Source: Ryuthela nishihirai (Eukaryota > Arthropoda > Arachnida > Araneae > Heptathelidae). From it: a DNA stretch of 64,000 nucleotides. Shown here in pieces: positions 10,854-19,627 of this stretch; the first letter of the stretch is position 1; each line of letters opens with the position of its first letter. A program made the position numbers and the translations under genes. The notes beneath the pieces are model-generated. The model was not told the origin of the DNA. It saw nothing but the letters and a program-made list of their open reading frames with translations, and ran no database searches. The stretch spans positions 34,125,801 through 34,189,800 of the forward strand of contig JAWZYU010000019.1 of NCBI GenBank assembly GCA_038380435.1, read 5' to 3'.

Positions 10854-11203
10854 CAGTCGGTAGTGTGCCAGACTTATAATGTGCAGTTAACAGGTTTGCG
10901 TCCCAGCTGGGCCAATATTGAGATTTACCCCCGAAAAACTCCCCGCCGTCCCCCCGGTCAGTAAGGAACACCGATGGGCTTAGAAAAAGGCCGCCATCCG
11001 TCAGATGGCACGTTAAGCCGTATTCTGGAGAGCAATACCCTGTCCACAATAAATAAAACGCTGGATGGTTTTGACGGGAGGCTACCAGCTGTCTCATAAT
11101 AGATATCCAGTGGGTCCTTTCCCCCAATCTTCTCTGAGCCCTTGGGGGGTCCTTTAGCACATTGTGTGTGAAAAAAAAGTGCAGCTCATAGGTAAAACAA
11201 CCG
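10842..11203 (+). repeat. SINE-A, full length, diverged
   Basis: Box A (GTGGCTCAGTCGG), a diverged box B (GGTTTGCGTCCC), the body from TTGAGATTTAC to the conserved end CTCATAGGTAAAACAACC. Small indels and substitutions throughout suggest an older copy. Its 5' flank and first bases are part of the inverted repeat at 10586-10853. Confidence 0.85.
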
Positions 11204-11217
11204 AAACCAACTGCGTA

Positions 11218-11400
11218 TACTGGAGAGCCATATCCTCTGCACATTGAAGACACATTGGATGGCTTAAATGAAGGCTTTCCATCTGTCTCTTAACAGCTAT
11301 CCATTGAATCTCCTTCTCCTACCAGTCTCTGAGCTTTTGAGACTTTTGTAACCGTGCAATTTAAATCATTCTCCGCAAAACAGCATCACACAGAGGAAAA
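11218..11400 (+). repeat. SINE-A 3' half, tandem to the previous copy
   Basis: Starts at the GGAGAGCCATATCC part of the body and ends CACAGAGGAAAATAAAA. It lies 15 bp after a full copy in the same orientation, so it is either a separate 5'-truncated insertion or a tandem duplication. It is diverged. Confidence 0.7.
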
Positions 11401-12590
11401 TAAAATATCCAAAAATTGAGAATAAAGTTAAAACACCAGGCAGTGGAATCTTTGAGCATATTCAAATTAACAATATTATTTTCATGCACTGTTAAATTCT
11501 AGATAAACAGAATACGAAACTAAGGTTCGAGTGGTAGGTATTTTCGTTTTTTTGTTTTGTAAAAATGGCGACTTTTCATTTTGGCAATAATATGCAATTC
11601 AAAAACAATACAAAGTCATCAAATTCGCCAATTTGGGAATCATATTAGGTACGCTTGAGGTCTTAGACCGACTCCAAATTCTAAGGGATAAAAAGGAATA
11701 ATTTCTCCTAATTGTTATTTTTCAGTGGCTCATCATTTTAATTTTCGGATCAAGTAAAAAGTAAGTTTTTGTTTTTCTGTTCGGTTAAAATAAGTAAACC
11801 ACCTGTCCCCAAAAAAATTCGTACTGTTTCAAGGCTACCTTAGCAAGGAAAGCCTCTCTCTTTTGATGACGTCACGTCTGGAGGGACATATTTTTAAATT
11901 TTGATGTAATATTATTATTGTATGTTGCTTGAAGTTATACCTTACAAATGAATAAAACAATAATTAATTTCAATATTTGATGCAATAATAATCAGATATG
12001 TATTCAATTAAGAGTCTTACATATTTTCTTTTCCTTAAGAGTAATATATTTAATATTCATTCGTGAGGAATATCCTACAACTACCTGTCGTAATATCATA
12101 ATTATTTTAATAAAATTTTTGTCATCATATGTGACGTCATTACAATAACTGTCATGATCTTAATCATCGATATAGCTTTGTCTTTTTCATCGTAGTTAAT
12201 ATATTTTTAATCGTTTTGCTTAAGAAGATAATTTAAAAATTTTAACTACGCGAAGATGGAATAACTTTTTTGGGCACCTAATATAATCATCTCGATAAAC
12301 TACAGATGCAGAATATATTGCACAGGCTTTTTGATGGATTTCTAAGAATGTTAATCAGTACAAAATACACTTTCATAATTCAAACTTTTACTAAGACTTT
12401 AGGTAAGGGAATCTCTACTAACTTTACGTAACATCTTTTTAAAATATTGCTAAGAAAGTGAGCTTTATTTTATTACAGTTTTTTCGTTAAGTTCATTATT
12501 CCTAGAATCTAGTCTAAACTGTAATGTTTCGGATTGTATAACACGGCCCTACCAAAATATCGAAGAATTTCCATATTATGTCAATAGATT
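11401..12590. other. No recognised gene or repeat
   Basis: AT-rich sequence with no open frame above 60 codons and no visible transposon end. Confidence 0.4.
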
Positions 12591-12595
12591 ATCCT

Positions 12596-13217
12596 GTGGA
12601 CTGAAGAGGCTCACTTTACCCTTACTGCTGCCCTCAACGCACAGAACTGTGGTATATGCAGGGAGGGAGAGGGGAAAGTCACCTCCGTGTGCTGTGCATG
12701 AACAGTCTCTCGAGCCCCTCTTTGTGGTAACGTGGTGTTGCTTCAACGTGGTGTGGGTAGTTCTTCTTTGAACAAGGTACTCCTAATGGTCCAGTGCGGT
12801 GTACTGTAACATATGTCCATTACTCCAGCATCATGTGATTCCCATCCTCCAGGAACGGCAGTGTCTGGACACAACACTATTCTTATAAGTTGGTGCACCC
12901 CCACACGCGTTAGTCGTCAGGCAGAGTGGTTGATGCGTACAACGTTCGGCAATGAGTGCTTAGTTTTTCGAGACTTCCCTCAAGCCTAACCACCATGCTC
13001 ACCAGACCTGAATCCTTTTGATTTCTGGCTAATGGGCTATCCCAAAGGTCGGGTTTATCGTGGTGACGTGCAGTCGCTTGCTGATCTGAAGGCCAGCACT
13101 CCATGGGAAGTGACCAACATCCACAGTAACATGCTCCAAGCAACAGTGGCCCATGCAGTCTTTCGTTTCCAGCACATCATCTGCACTGATGGAGAGCATA
13201 TTGAGCAGTTTCTGTAA
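12596..13217 (+). pseudogene. Mariner-like (DUF4817-type) transposase, C-terminal part, broken
   Basis: The plus strand translates, across several frame breaks, to the C-terminal half of a mariner-superfamily transposase of the kind annotated with DUF4817 in arthropods. Visible landmarks are EAHFTLTAALNAQNCGIW near 12603, the SPDLNPFDFWLMGYPKGRVY-type motif near 13000-13050, and a terminal frame (13032-13217) ending EHIEQFL before a stop. The family cuts and pastes DNA through a DDE/D catalytic triad. The N-terminal helix-turn-helix half is absent and frameshifts and stops are present, so it is inactive. The terminal TAATCACCCTGTA at about 13434-13446 fits the element's end and recurs, diverged, near 56215-56230 after a second copy. 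Confidence 0.8.
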
Positions 13218-13433
13218 CTGACAAGTGTGTGAAACCAATACACATCGTTTTTCCACCTGTGCCTTTCTTTATTTTTTGCAGCACACGTTATCCTCTTGGT
13301 GGCGACAGTTGAACTATTTTTTTTCTTCACTAATTCGCTTCCGCATGTTCTTATTACCCTGTCTACCTATTTTCGTGGCACTATCTCTGTTCGTCACCAC
13401 TCCAGAGACTCTGGAATAGGGAAACTTATTTTA

Positions 13434-13446
13434 TAATCACCCTGTA
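13434..13446 (+). repeat. Probable terminal inverted repeat of the mariner-like element
   Basis: TAATCACCCTGTA lies about 215 bp after the transposase stop. A similar TATAACCATCCTGTA follows the related transposase tail at 55580-55917. The opposite end was not found, so this is an inference from two copies. Confidence 0.45.
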
Positions 13447-13599
13447 CCTACCCACGTACATCAGATTTTATTTCTGGGGTGAAGGGGTATTCAATGGATA
13501 GGGCCCCAGGCTCATATTCTGATGTTCTGCACTCCGAGTTTCCACTGTGATTGCTCCGATATTATCTCCGTTAACCTCTTCCTCTGTACTCTCAAGAAG

Positions 13600-13955
13600 A
13601 AGTGGACAACGATGGCTTTGAAAGTCTCCCTCTGTTAAATGGGGTATTAAACCGTGGTTCCATCTGTAGGAAAGCTTTATTCTTTGCATGTTAAAGAGCA
13701 AGCTGAATGACTTTGAAGGGAGGCTTCTATCTGACTCTTAATAGTTGTTCATTGGAATCACCTTCCCTTTCAAAATCTTTGGGATCACCTCTTTTTACAA
13801 AATATTATTTTCTAACGGAAATCAAAATATTTTTTTCTGTATGAAGCTAGTCGGAAACCTGATAGCATCAATACTACTTTATCGGTTTGACGAAATAAAA
13901 ATCCCAACTAATTCTTAAACAAGAAAGTACCACTCAGAGGTAAAACAACAGAATA
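13600..13955 (+). repeat. SINE-A, interrupted, diverged
   Basis: Body words (ATTAAACCGTGG, CATGTTAAAGAG, CTTTGAAGGGAGGCTTCTATC) run to about 13795, and the conserved end CACTCAGAGGTAAAACAAC appears at 13931-13949. About 130 bp of unrelated AT-rich DNA lies between, in place of the usual GACCTGGCCATTTAGCC part. An insertion or replacement happened inside an old copy. Confidence 0.65.
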
Positions 13956-15248
13956 ATACAAGCCTTTGGACATGAAGCGCTTTGTTATAAATCCCATCAT
14001 CACAAAGTTTTTTAAAAAAGGTTTTACATTTTATTTTTACCTGCCGATCTACCTATTGAGAAACTCTTTAAATGTCTTTAATTTAAAGGCAAATGTTTCT
14101 AATTGTGGAGTTTCTTAAGCTGTGAGTTGAGTTGTTTCATTAATGTAATGAAACCTTATATTTTTATAAATTTTTTGAAGTAATTTTTTCCTTCCCAGGT
14201 CTCCACTCCAGATAAGGGATGAAAAGAGAAGGAGGCGGGAATTTTGAAAATCCCGCAAAGCGACCCAAGCAAGAAGATGAGGATATTTTAAGAAGAAGAG
14301 GTAATCAAGCCTCCAAAGCTTTTTTACTGGCATTCCATGAGATTTTCCCGAACACGCCCTTGTTCGTCTAAAAGGAAGAAGGATCGAATTAGGACGTTCA
14401 AGAGTTAATGATATCTGCCAGTGATGTACTTCAGACAACCACGAAGATGGCTTTTGTTGGCCAATCACTACTGGAAAATAGCGGGTCGATTCTTTCTCTG
14501 GTTCCAATGTTAGAGCCAGTTTGCAGAGCTTTGGTCTTAGCAATTCAGGAATTCTTCCCACTAAGTAAAAGAATCGTCCCAGAAATGGATGCATCGAGTC
14601 CAGTGGTCGAAAAGCTTATGCCAGCAGCTAAAGCTTTGATACTTCAAATCAAGCTGTCGATTCCCCGTTCCGATGAGCTGCATCCACACATTGAAATCCT
14701 TTTTTCGGCAGTGAAACAGATGTCTTTGGCCACCAGAGATTTAACTTGCCCAACAGAAAACTTGTATTCATGCATCGTGGAATTGATTTCTGTAGTTCCA
14801 CGTATATTATCTGCAGCAAAAATGTTGCTCATGAAAGCCTCAAATACGATTGAGGCCATCCAAAATCTGATGCCTGATTACAAGGCACGGATGGTTGCAC
14901 TGGAAGAAGCGAAGCTAGCAGCCAGAACCTTTGACACCAATGTTTGAGATGTTTATGACAAATATTCAAGAGTTCGGATGTGCCAAGGAAGATTTTAAAA
15001 ATCTCGTCTCACGAACTGAAGATCCAAATCCTAATGCATTCAAAGAAGATGACTTTCTTTCCCCACCATGTAATGAGGACTTTAATTCCAGACCAAGAAA
15101 CGATAACTTTAGACCAAGAGATGATGATGATGGCTATCCTCGCAGAAGAGATGATAATCATATTGGTCACCGTCGACCAAGAGATGATGATAATGATTTT
15201 GGAAACTTCCGTGGACCAAGAGTTGGTTTCCGCAATGGTCGACAAAGA

Positions 15249-15313
<65 letters not shown>

Positions 15314-15393
15314 GGAGGAGGAGGAGGAGGAGGAGGAGGAGGAGGAGGAGGAGGAGGAGGAGGAGGAGGAGGAGGAGGAGGAGGAGGAGGAGG
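15249..15393 (+). repeat. Compound trinucleotide microsatellite (GAC)n(GAT)n(GAG)n
   Basis: About 11 GAC, 10 GAT and 27 GAG units follow one another without interruption. In the reading frame of the surrounding locus they code Asp then Glu. Such pure runs expand and contract easily and are prone to assembly error, which bears on the nearby frame change at 15428. Confidence 0.95.
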
Positions 15394-15533
15394 ACTTCGG
15401 TAGGCCGAGAGGTGGTTTCCGTAATGGATGATGATGACAACTTCGGTCGACTAAGAGGTGGTTTCCGTAATGGTCGACTAAGAGGAGGTTTCCATAATGG
15501 TCGACCAAGAGGTTCCGGAAATGGTCGTCCAAG

Positions 15534-15750
15534 AGATGATTATGACGGCTTCGGGCGTCCAAGAGATGATTATGACGGCTTCGGGCGTCCAAGAGATGAT
15601 TATGACGGCTTCGGGTGTCCAAGAGATGATTATGACGGCTTCGAGCGTCCAAGATATGATTATGACGGCTTCGGTCATCCAAGGGATGATTATGACGGAT
15701 TTGGTAATCCAAGAGATGATTAAGATGGCTTCGGTCGTCGAAGAGATGAT
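15534..15750 (+). repeat. 30-bp coding-type minisatellite
   Basis: About seven units of 30 bp beginning CGTCCAAGAGATGATTATGA encode the 10-residue unit RPRDDYDGFG with one to three changes per unit. Most substitutions keep the reading frame. One unit carries TAA in place of the Tyr codon, and a related degenerate unit follows. Confidence 0.95.
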
Positions 15751-15975
15751 GATGGCGGCTTCGACCACTCAAGAGGTAATCTCCAAGATTTTTTACCAAT
15801 AAATGATTTATGTTTTTATGACCCGAATAGTGATCTCAGGAACTTGCCAAGAAGATATTCATCTTCTCCTCAACCAAAATGTAATCTTGTCATCAACTTT
15901 TCATCAGGAAATGATCCCTTTCATTGTCCGACACCGTCATTTCATTGTCCCAGTAGCACACGCCAAGAAGATGAT

Positions 15976-16735
15976 TAAAATTAATGAGACCAGAGGAATG
16001 CAGTGTCAACTTCGCAAGAATAAGGGGTAAAAAAGTTATGTAAAATATAAACTTGTAAAGAAAAGTGTATTACAGGCTGAGGCACAAAAAAGATAGCTTA
16101 AACTAAACTAACGGGAAAATTAAAAGAGAAATGACGATATTCTTGATCTTGCAAAGTGTTTACTATGAACTGACTTTCAAAATCGTAAGTAATGTGACCA
16201 TGGGTGTCGGAAGGAATTCTTCAAGAAGAGGAAGGCAGAAATGTTATTTCTTGTATGTGTGGGGATGATCAGCTCTGCATTCGTTGAGTACAACTGTCCT
16301 GTCATCACAAGTTCCTCTTGAGGAAGAAAAGCAGATGGCTTTTGGGTGTATGCTATACGTGGGAAAAATTAGGATTTGGTTTAATTTCGTTCGTTTGGCT
16401 CAAATAATAATTGAGGCATAACAAACAGTGCCGATTCAATAAGTTCTGATGTCCCTACTAACAAGGCCGATTCAATCAGTTCTGAAACCTCTACAAACAG
16501 GACACATTTAATCAATTCTGAGGCCTAGAGTACCTCAAGACTTTGGATATCCTTCCTCTAGAAGAAATCAATCTTGAATAAATTAATAAATAAGTAGATT
16601 AATAAATAATGATAAAAATTCTGATTTATTCAAGTGAATTTTATTTTTTAAATGTACTACCATTTCTTAAGAAACTTGTGTAGCCCTAAATATTCCTAAA
16701 ATCGAACTTAGAGAAAAGCATCCCGCCCAGCTTAT
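15976..16735. other. Possible 3' untranslated region, otherwise unassigned
   Basis: AT-rich sequence downstream of the acidic-repeat locus. Several AATAAA-type words cluster at about 16577-16612, as would fit a polyadenylation region. The phrase CCGATTCAATNAGTTCTGA is repeated two to three times at 16430-16525. Nothing else is recognised. Confidence 0.35.
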
Positions 16736-16942
16736 AGAGTTTAATGACAAAAACATTAAATTTGGAAATTTATAAAAATCCAACCAATGAGCAAAAATGA
16801 CCAACTTCTAACCTCTCATACTTCATGCACTGACCACCCCATTGGTGAATTTGTGAGTTAGATTAGTAGTCTGATGGGTATTGTTTACTTCCAATTTTTT
16901 AGTTAGATTAGTTGGTTGGTCGTTTTACCTCTGAGAGGCATT
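16736..16942. repeat. Direct duplication, copy 1 of 2
   Basis: About 207 bp from AGAGTTTAATGACAAAAACA to the SINE-A end (CTCTGAGAGGCATTT), repeated at 17632-17843 in the same orientation with a small number of differences. It includes the 3' flank and first bases of the SINE-A at 16920. Confidence 0.9.
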
Positions 16943-17296
16943 TTTGCACACAATGGGCTAAAGGCTAAATGGCCAGTTCACAAGGACCCCGAAGGCTCAG
17001 AGAAGGTTGGGAGAGGGGACCCACTGGAACAGCTGTGGGAGACAGATGATAGCCTCCCGTCAAGACCATACAGCGTGTTCTTTAACGTGCACAGAGTATG
17101 GCTCTCTCGTACACAGTGCCACAGATTAACGTCCCATCCGATGGACGGCGGAATTTCCAAGCCCATCGGTGTCCATTACTGACCATGGCCAGGGAGTTTG
17201 CAGAGCTAAATTTCAACACTGACCCAGCTGGGTCTCGAACCTGAGAACGGCAGATTACGAGCGTGCCGAGCTATCGATGAGCCACCGCGCCCCAGC
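16920..17296 (-). repeat. SINE-A, full length
   Basis: On the minus strand: a tRNA-like head (complement GATGAGCCACCGCGCC), box B (complement GGTCTCGAACC), the full body, and the end (complement GTTTTACCTCTGAGAGGC). Flanks AGTTAGATTAG (before) and AGCTAGATTAG (after) are a likely 11-bp TSD with one change. Confidence 0.9.
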
Positions 17297-17631
17297 TAGA
17301 TTAGTAGTCTGAGAATCTAAATTTCCATTTGAAGTTTTTTATCATTTTTTTCATTGAACTCTTTGACTGAACAAATATTTAATTCGACAGATCATATGAT
17401 CCTAAAAGACTCGAGAGAAAGGGAGAAAATGGAAATCATTAGTTTGAATCTATGATTTCTACAGATTCCCACACATGATGAAGCATGATTTCTTTTACAC
17501 TAGTACATTAGCAATGTGAAACACTTGTCGTAGAAGTTTTCTAAAGAGTTGAGGATTGATATAATTTCAGATGTTGTCGTGACCTGGTGGTATGTCCAAC
17601 GATTAACCACACGCCAGTAGAGGACGATGAT
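17297..17631. other. No recognised gene or repeat
   Basis: AT-rich sequence between the SINE-A and the second copy of the duplication. Confidence 0.4.
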
Positions 17632-17843
17632 AGAGTTTAATGACAAAAACATTAAATTTGGAAATTTATAAAAATCCAACCAATGAGCAAAAATGACCAA
17701 CTTCTAACCTCTCATACTTCGTACACTGACCACCCCTATTGTTATCATTTGTGAGTTAGATTAGTAGTCTGATGGGGTAGTGTTTACTTCCAATTTCTTT
17801 AGCTAGATCAGTTGGTTGGTTGTTTTACCTCTGAGAGGCATTT
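17632..17843. repeat. Direct duplication, copy 2 of 2
   Basis: Matches 16736-16942 nearly base for base, including the first 25 or so bases of the SINE-A end, then stops abruptly and continues into LTR-retrotransposon leader sequence. The SINE therefore already sat in the source when the segment was copied. Confidence 0.9.
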
Positions 17844-18552
17844 AGCCTTATTTCCATCACCCTTGATTACCTTCACCCTTATTTCGGTGAAATCACAGGT
17901 TCGCGGTTGTTACATCCATACCGACGTATGCCTCAGATTTGCTGCGCCAAGTGATGTACAGAAATATGTCCAACAATTCACGCACGAGAGTAATATAGGG
18001 ACGACACAGTTTATTCACACTATATACAATCACGTGCTGGGGATGCGCTCGACTCCATAGGCCTTTCCTGCAAACAATTATGCAATGAGGTGGAGAACCG
18101 CACTTTGCAGATTCTCGCTTTACCGACCTCAAACTCGGCGAAAGGTTATCTAACCTTTGCCTACACTATGGTTCACACAGAACTGTATTTGATTCACCAA
18201 GAATCTTTATTCTCATGTAGAATCGAACCCTGTCCTTACGGGTTTTTCTTTGAGTAAGAACAGCGTCCCTTGACGCATGTTCAAACGTCCTTCCCGTTTG
18301 ACAGCGAAGCTCAAGACTTTGATTCTCACACAGAGAATCGAACCCTCTGCTTAAGCGCTTCGTTTGAGTAAGAGCGGCATCCCTTGATAAGTGTTTCCTT
18401 ATTGCTCGGTCCCGCGCTGACGCTCACATCCCAGGCTAGTTGTAAAAAGGCCATAAATGGCTTCTCGGACACGTCAACCCATTTAGGCAGCCAGCCCAGA
18501 TCCGAAAACTACATCTGTGAGTCACTTCCCCACAATAGTACTTCCAAGAACA
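17844..18552 (-). mobile_element. Gypsy-like LTR (17952-18552) plus truncated leader
   Basis: Read on the minus strand, a 601-bp block starts TG (18552) and ends CA (17952), has an AATAAA signal within GTGTGAATAAACTG (about 18006-18021), and is followed at once by TTGGCGCAGC, a primer-binding-site-like sequence. This fits the 5' LTR and leader of a Gypsy-type retrotransposon cut at 17844. No gag or pol is present and no second LTR is seen. Within the LTR a unit of about 105 bp is tandemly duplicated (18205-18290 and 18318-18395), each with GAGTAAGA and AGAATCGAACCC. Confidence 0.6.
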
Positions 18553-18616
18553 CACTTAATACATAAATAGTAATAAAAATATTTCATCATCATCATCATC
18601 CTCAAGCAGCCATGGG

Positions 18617-19243
18617 CTACGTAGGTCCAACCAGACCGTGCAATTTAGTTCCCCAAGCAAGTCTATCCTGAGCTACATCTACTGCATCTGGCCACTGCAC
18701 ACCAATTCTAACAAGGTCCTGTTTCACATTGTCTGCCCACGGCATCTTAGGTCTCTCCTTCTTTCTGAGACCTTTAGGCACACTGTTCAAAATCCTGTTC
18801 GCTAATCTATAAATATCCATATGAGCAACATGGCCAAACCAACGGAGTCTCTCTCTGCACGATATGCTGCTTAAAGGAGGATGCCAACTCCTTTTCCTAA
18901 CCTCATCATTAGTTACAAAGTTGAACCACCTAATGCCCAAGATACTGCGTAAGCATCTGGAATCAAAAGCATCTAGTTTCCTGTTATCTTGTTTACAAAG
19001 TGTTCAAGTTTCACTAAAATAACTAACTATAGAAAGAACCAAACTATTATACAGTCTAATTTTAGTCTTTAAATGTATACGCCTATTTCCCCACACTCTC
19101 CATAGATTCTTAAAAGTCCCGGCAGCAATCCCTATTCGTCTGTTAATCTCATGCCGCACATCACCATTATCTGTTACATAGCTCCCAAGATAATTAAGCT
19201 GTGACACCTGCTCAAGACTGCAACCATTCATTGCATGCTTCAA
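18617..19243 (-). pseudogene. LINE C-terminal tail
   Basis: Two pieces in one frame separated by a single stop near 19004. Landmarks are LNYLGSYVTDNG, RLYNSLVLSI, RERLRWFGHVAHM and the closing RPKMPWADNVKQDLVRIG. Tails with an LRWFGHV-type word are common after the reverse transcriptase of RTE- and CR1-related elements; the function is unknown. Decayed copies of this tail occur at 1745-2340 and 29660-29880. Confidence 0.8.
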
Positions 19244-19252
19244 GACTGCAAC

Positions 19253-19308
19253 CAGTTAATCTGAATGAATGGTTGCTCAAAACTGCAACCATTCATTCAG
19301 ATTAACTG
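19253..19308. repeat. 24-bp perfect inverted repeat inside the LINE
   Basis: CAGTTAATCTGAATGAATGG and four more bases (19253-19276) are the exact reverse complement of 19285-19308, with an 8-base loop. Neighbouring GACTGCAACCATTCATT words are also repeated at 19217-19232. The event replaced or expanded coding sequence, so it arose after or during insertion. Confidence 0.95.
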
Positions 19309-19627
19309 AATCACAACCTGCCTGACCAATTTTTATCACTTTAGTTTTCTCTCTGTTTATAACCAAACCTATTCTACTACCAGTCTCATCAACAGCTCGA
19401 ATGAAAGAGTTCATCTCATCAACATCATTTGCCAAAAGGGCTAAATCATCAGCATAATCTAAATCAGAAATTTTTGTATCTCCAGTCCATTTCAGGCCAA
19501 AATCTTTCCCTTGAGGTGAATTTCGCTTAGCATAATCAATAACGAAGCTAAAGAGAAAAGGAGACAAAATGCACCCTTGTCGAACACCAGACGTAATGCT
19601 AAACCAATTGCTACAACTCTCACACAC
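19277..19627 (-). pseudogene. LINE reverse transcriptase palm segment, shifted frame
   Basis: 116 codons continuing the upstream ORF after a frame break. It contains TSGVRQGCILSPFLFSF and LDYADDLALLAND, the catalytic YADD box, then INREKTKVIKIG, a conserved segment after the palm. It ends where the inverted duplication at 19253-19308 scrambles the frame. Confidence 0.85.

Larger units (their letters stand above)
14219..15975 (+). pseudogene. Unrecognised helical and acidic-repeat protein locus, broken frame
   Basis: I do not recognise this gene. A run of plus-strand frames continues one protein pattern but changes frame at about 14360-14405, about 14920-14945 and about 15428, and meets an in-frame TAA at 15721-15723. 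The order is: a basic start (14219, MKREGGG); a helical part of about 179 residues (14408-14947) with loose repeats of the form L.P..E.L..A.K...L; a short charged linker (14931 on); Asp and Glu runs coded by GAC, GAT and then GAG repeats (15249-15393); Arg/Gly-rich RGGFRNG units; seven or so units of RPRDDYDGFG (15534-15720); and a polar tail ending at 15975. No signal peptide or membrane segment is evident. The RGG-like, low-complexity tail resembles RNA-binding proteins in general, but no RNA-binding domain is visible. It could be a decayed gene, a retrocopy, or a real gene with indels in the assembly or unseen introns. Confidence 0.5.

Noticed and set aside
13055..13330. Minus-strand ORFs of 75-91 codons
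   Set aside because: Antisense to the plus-strand mariner-like transposase tail.
14115..14594. 159-codon minus-strand ORF
   Set aside because: It is antisense to the acidic-repeat locus, has no recognisable motif, and is less consistent with the downstream pattern than the plus strand.
15009..15799. Minus-strand frames with long Leu, Ile, Val or Ser runs
   Set aside because: They are antisense readings of the GAC/GAT/GAG microsatellite and the 30-bp array; the plus strand gives the coherent protein pattern.
17893..18132. 79-codon minus ORF
   Set aside because: It lies across an LTR and its leader; no protein family resemblance.
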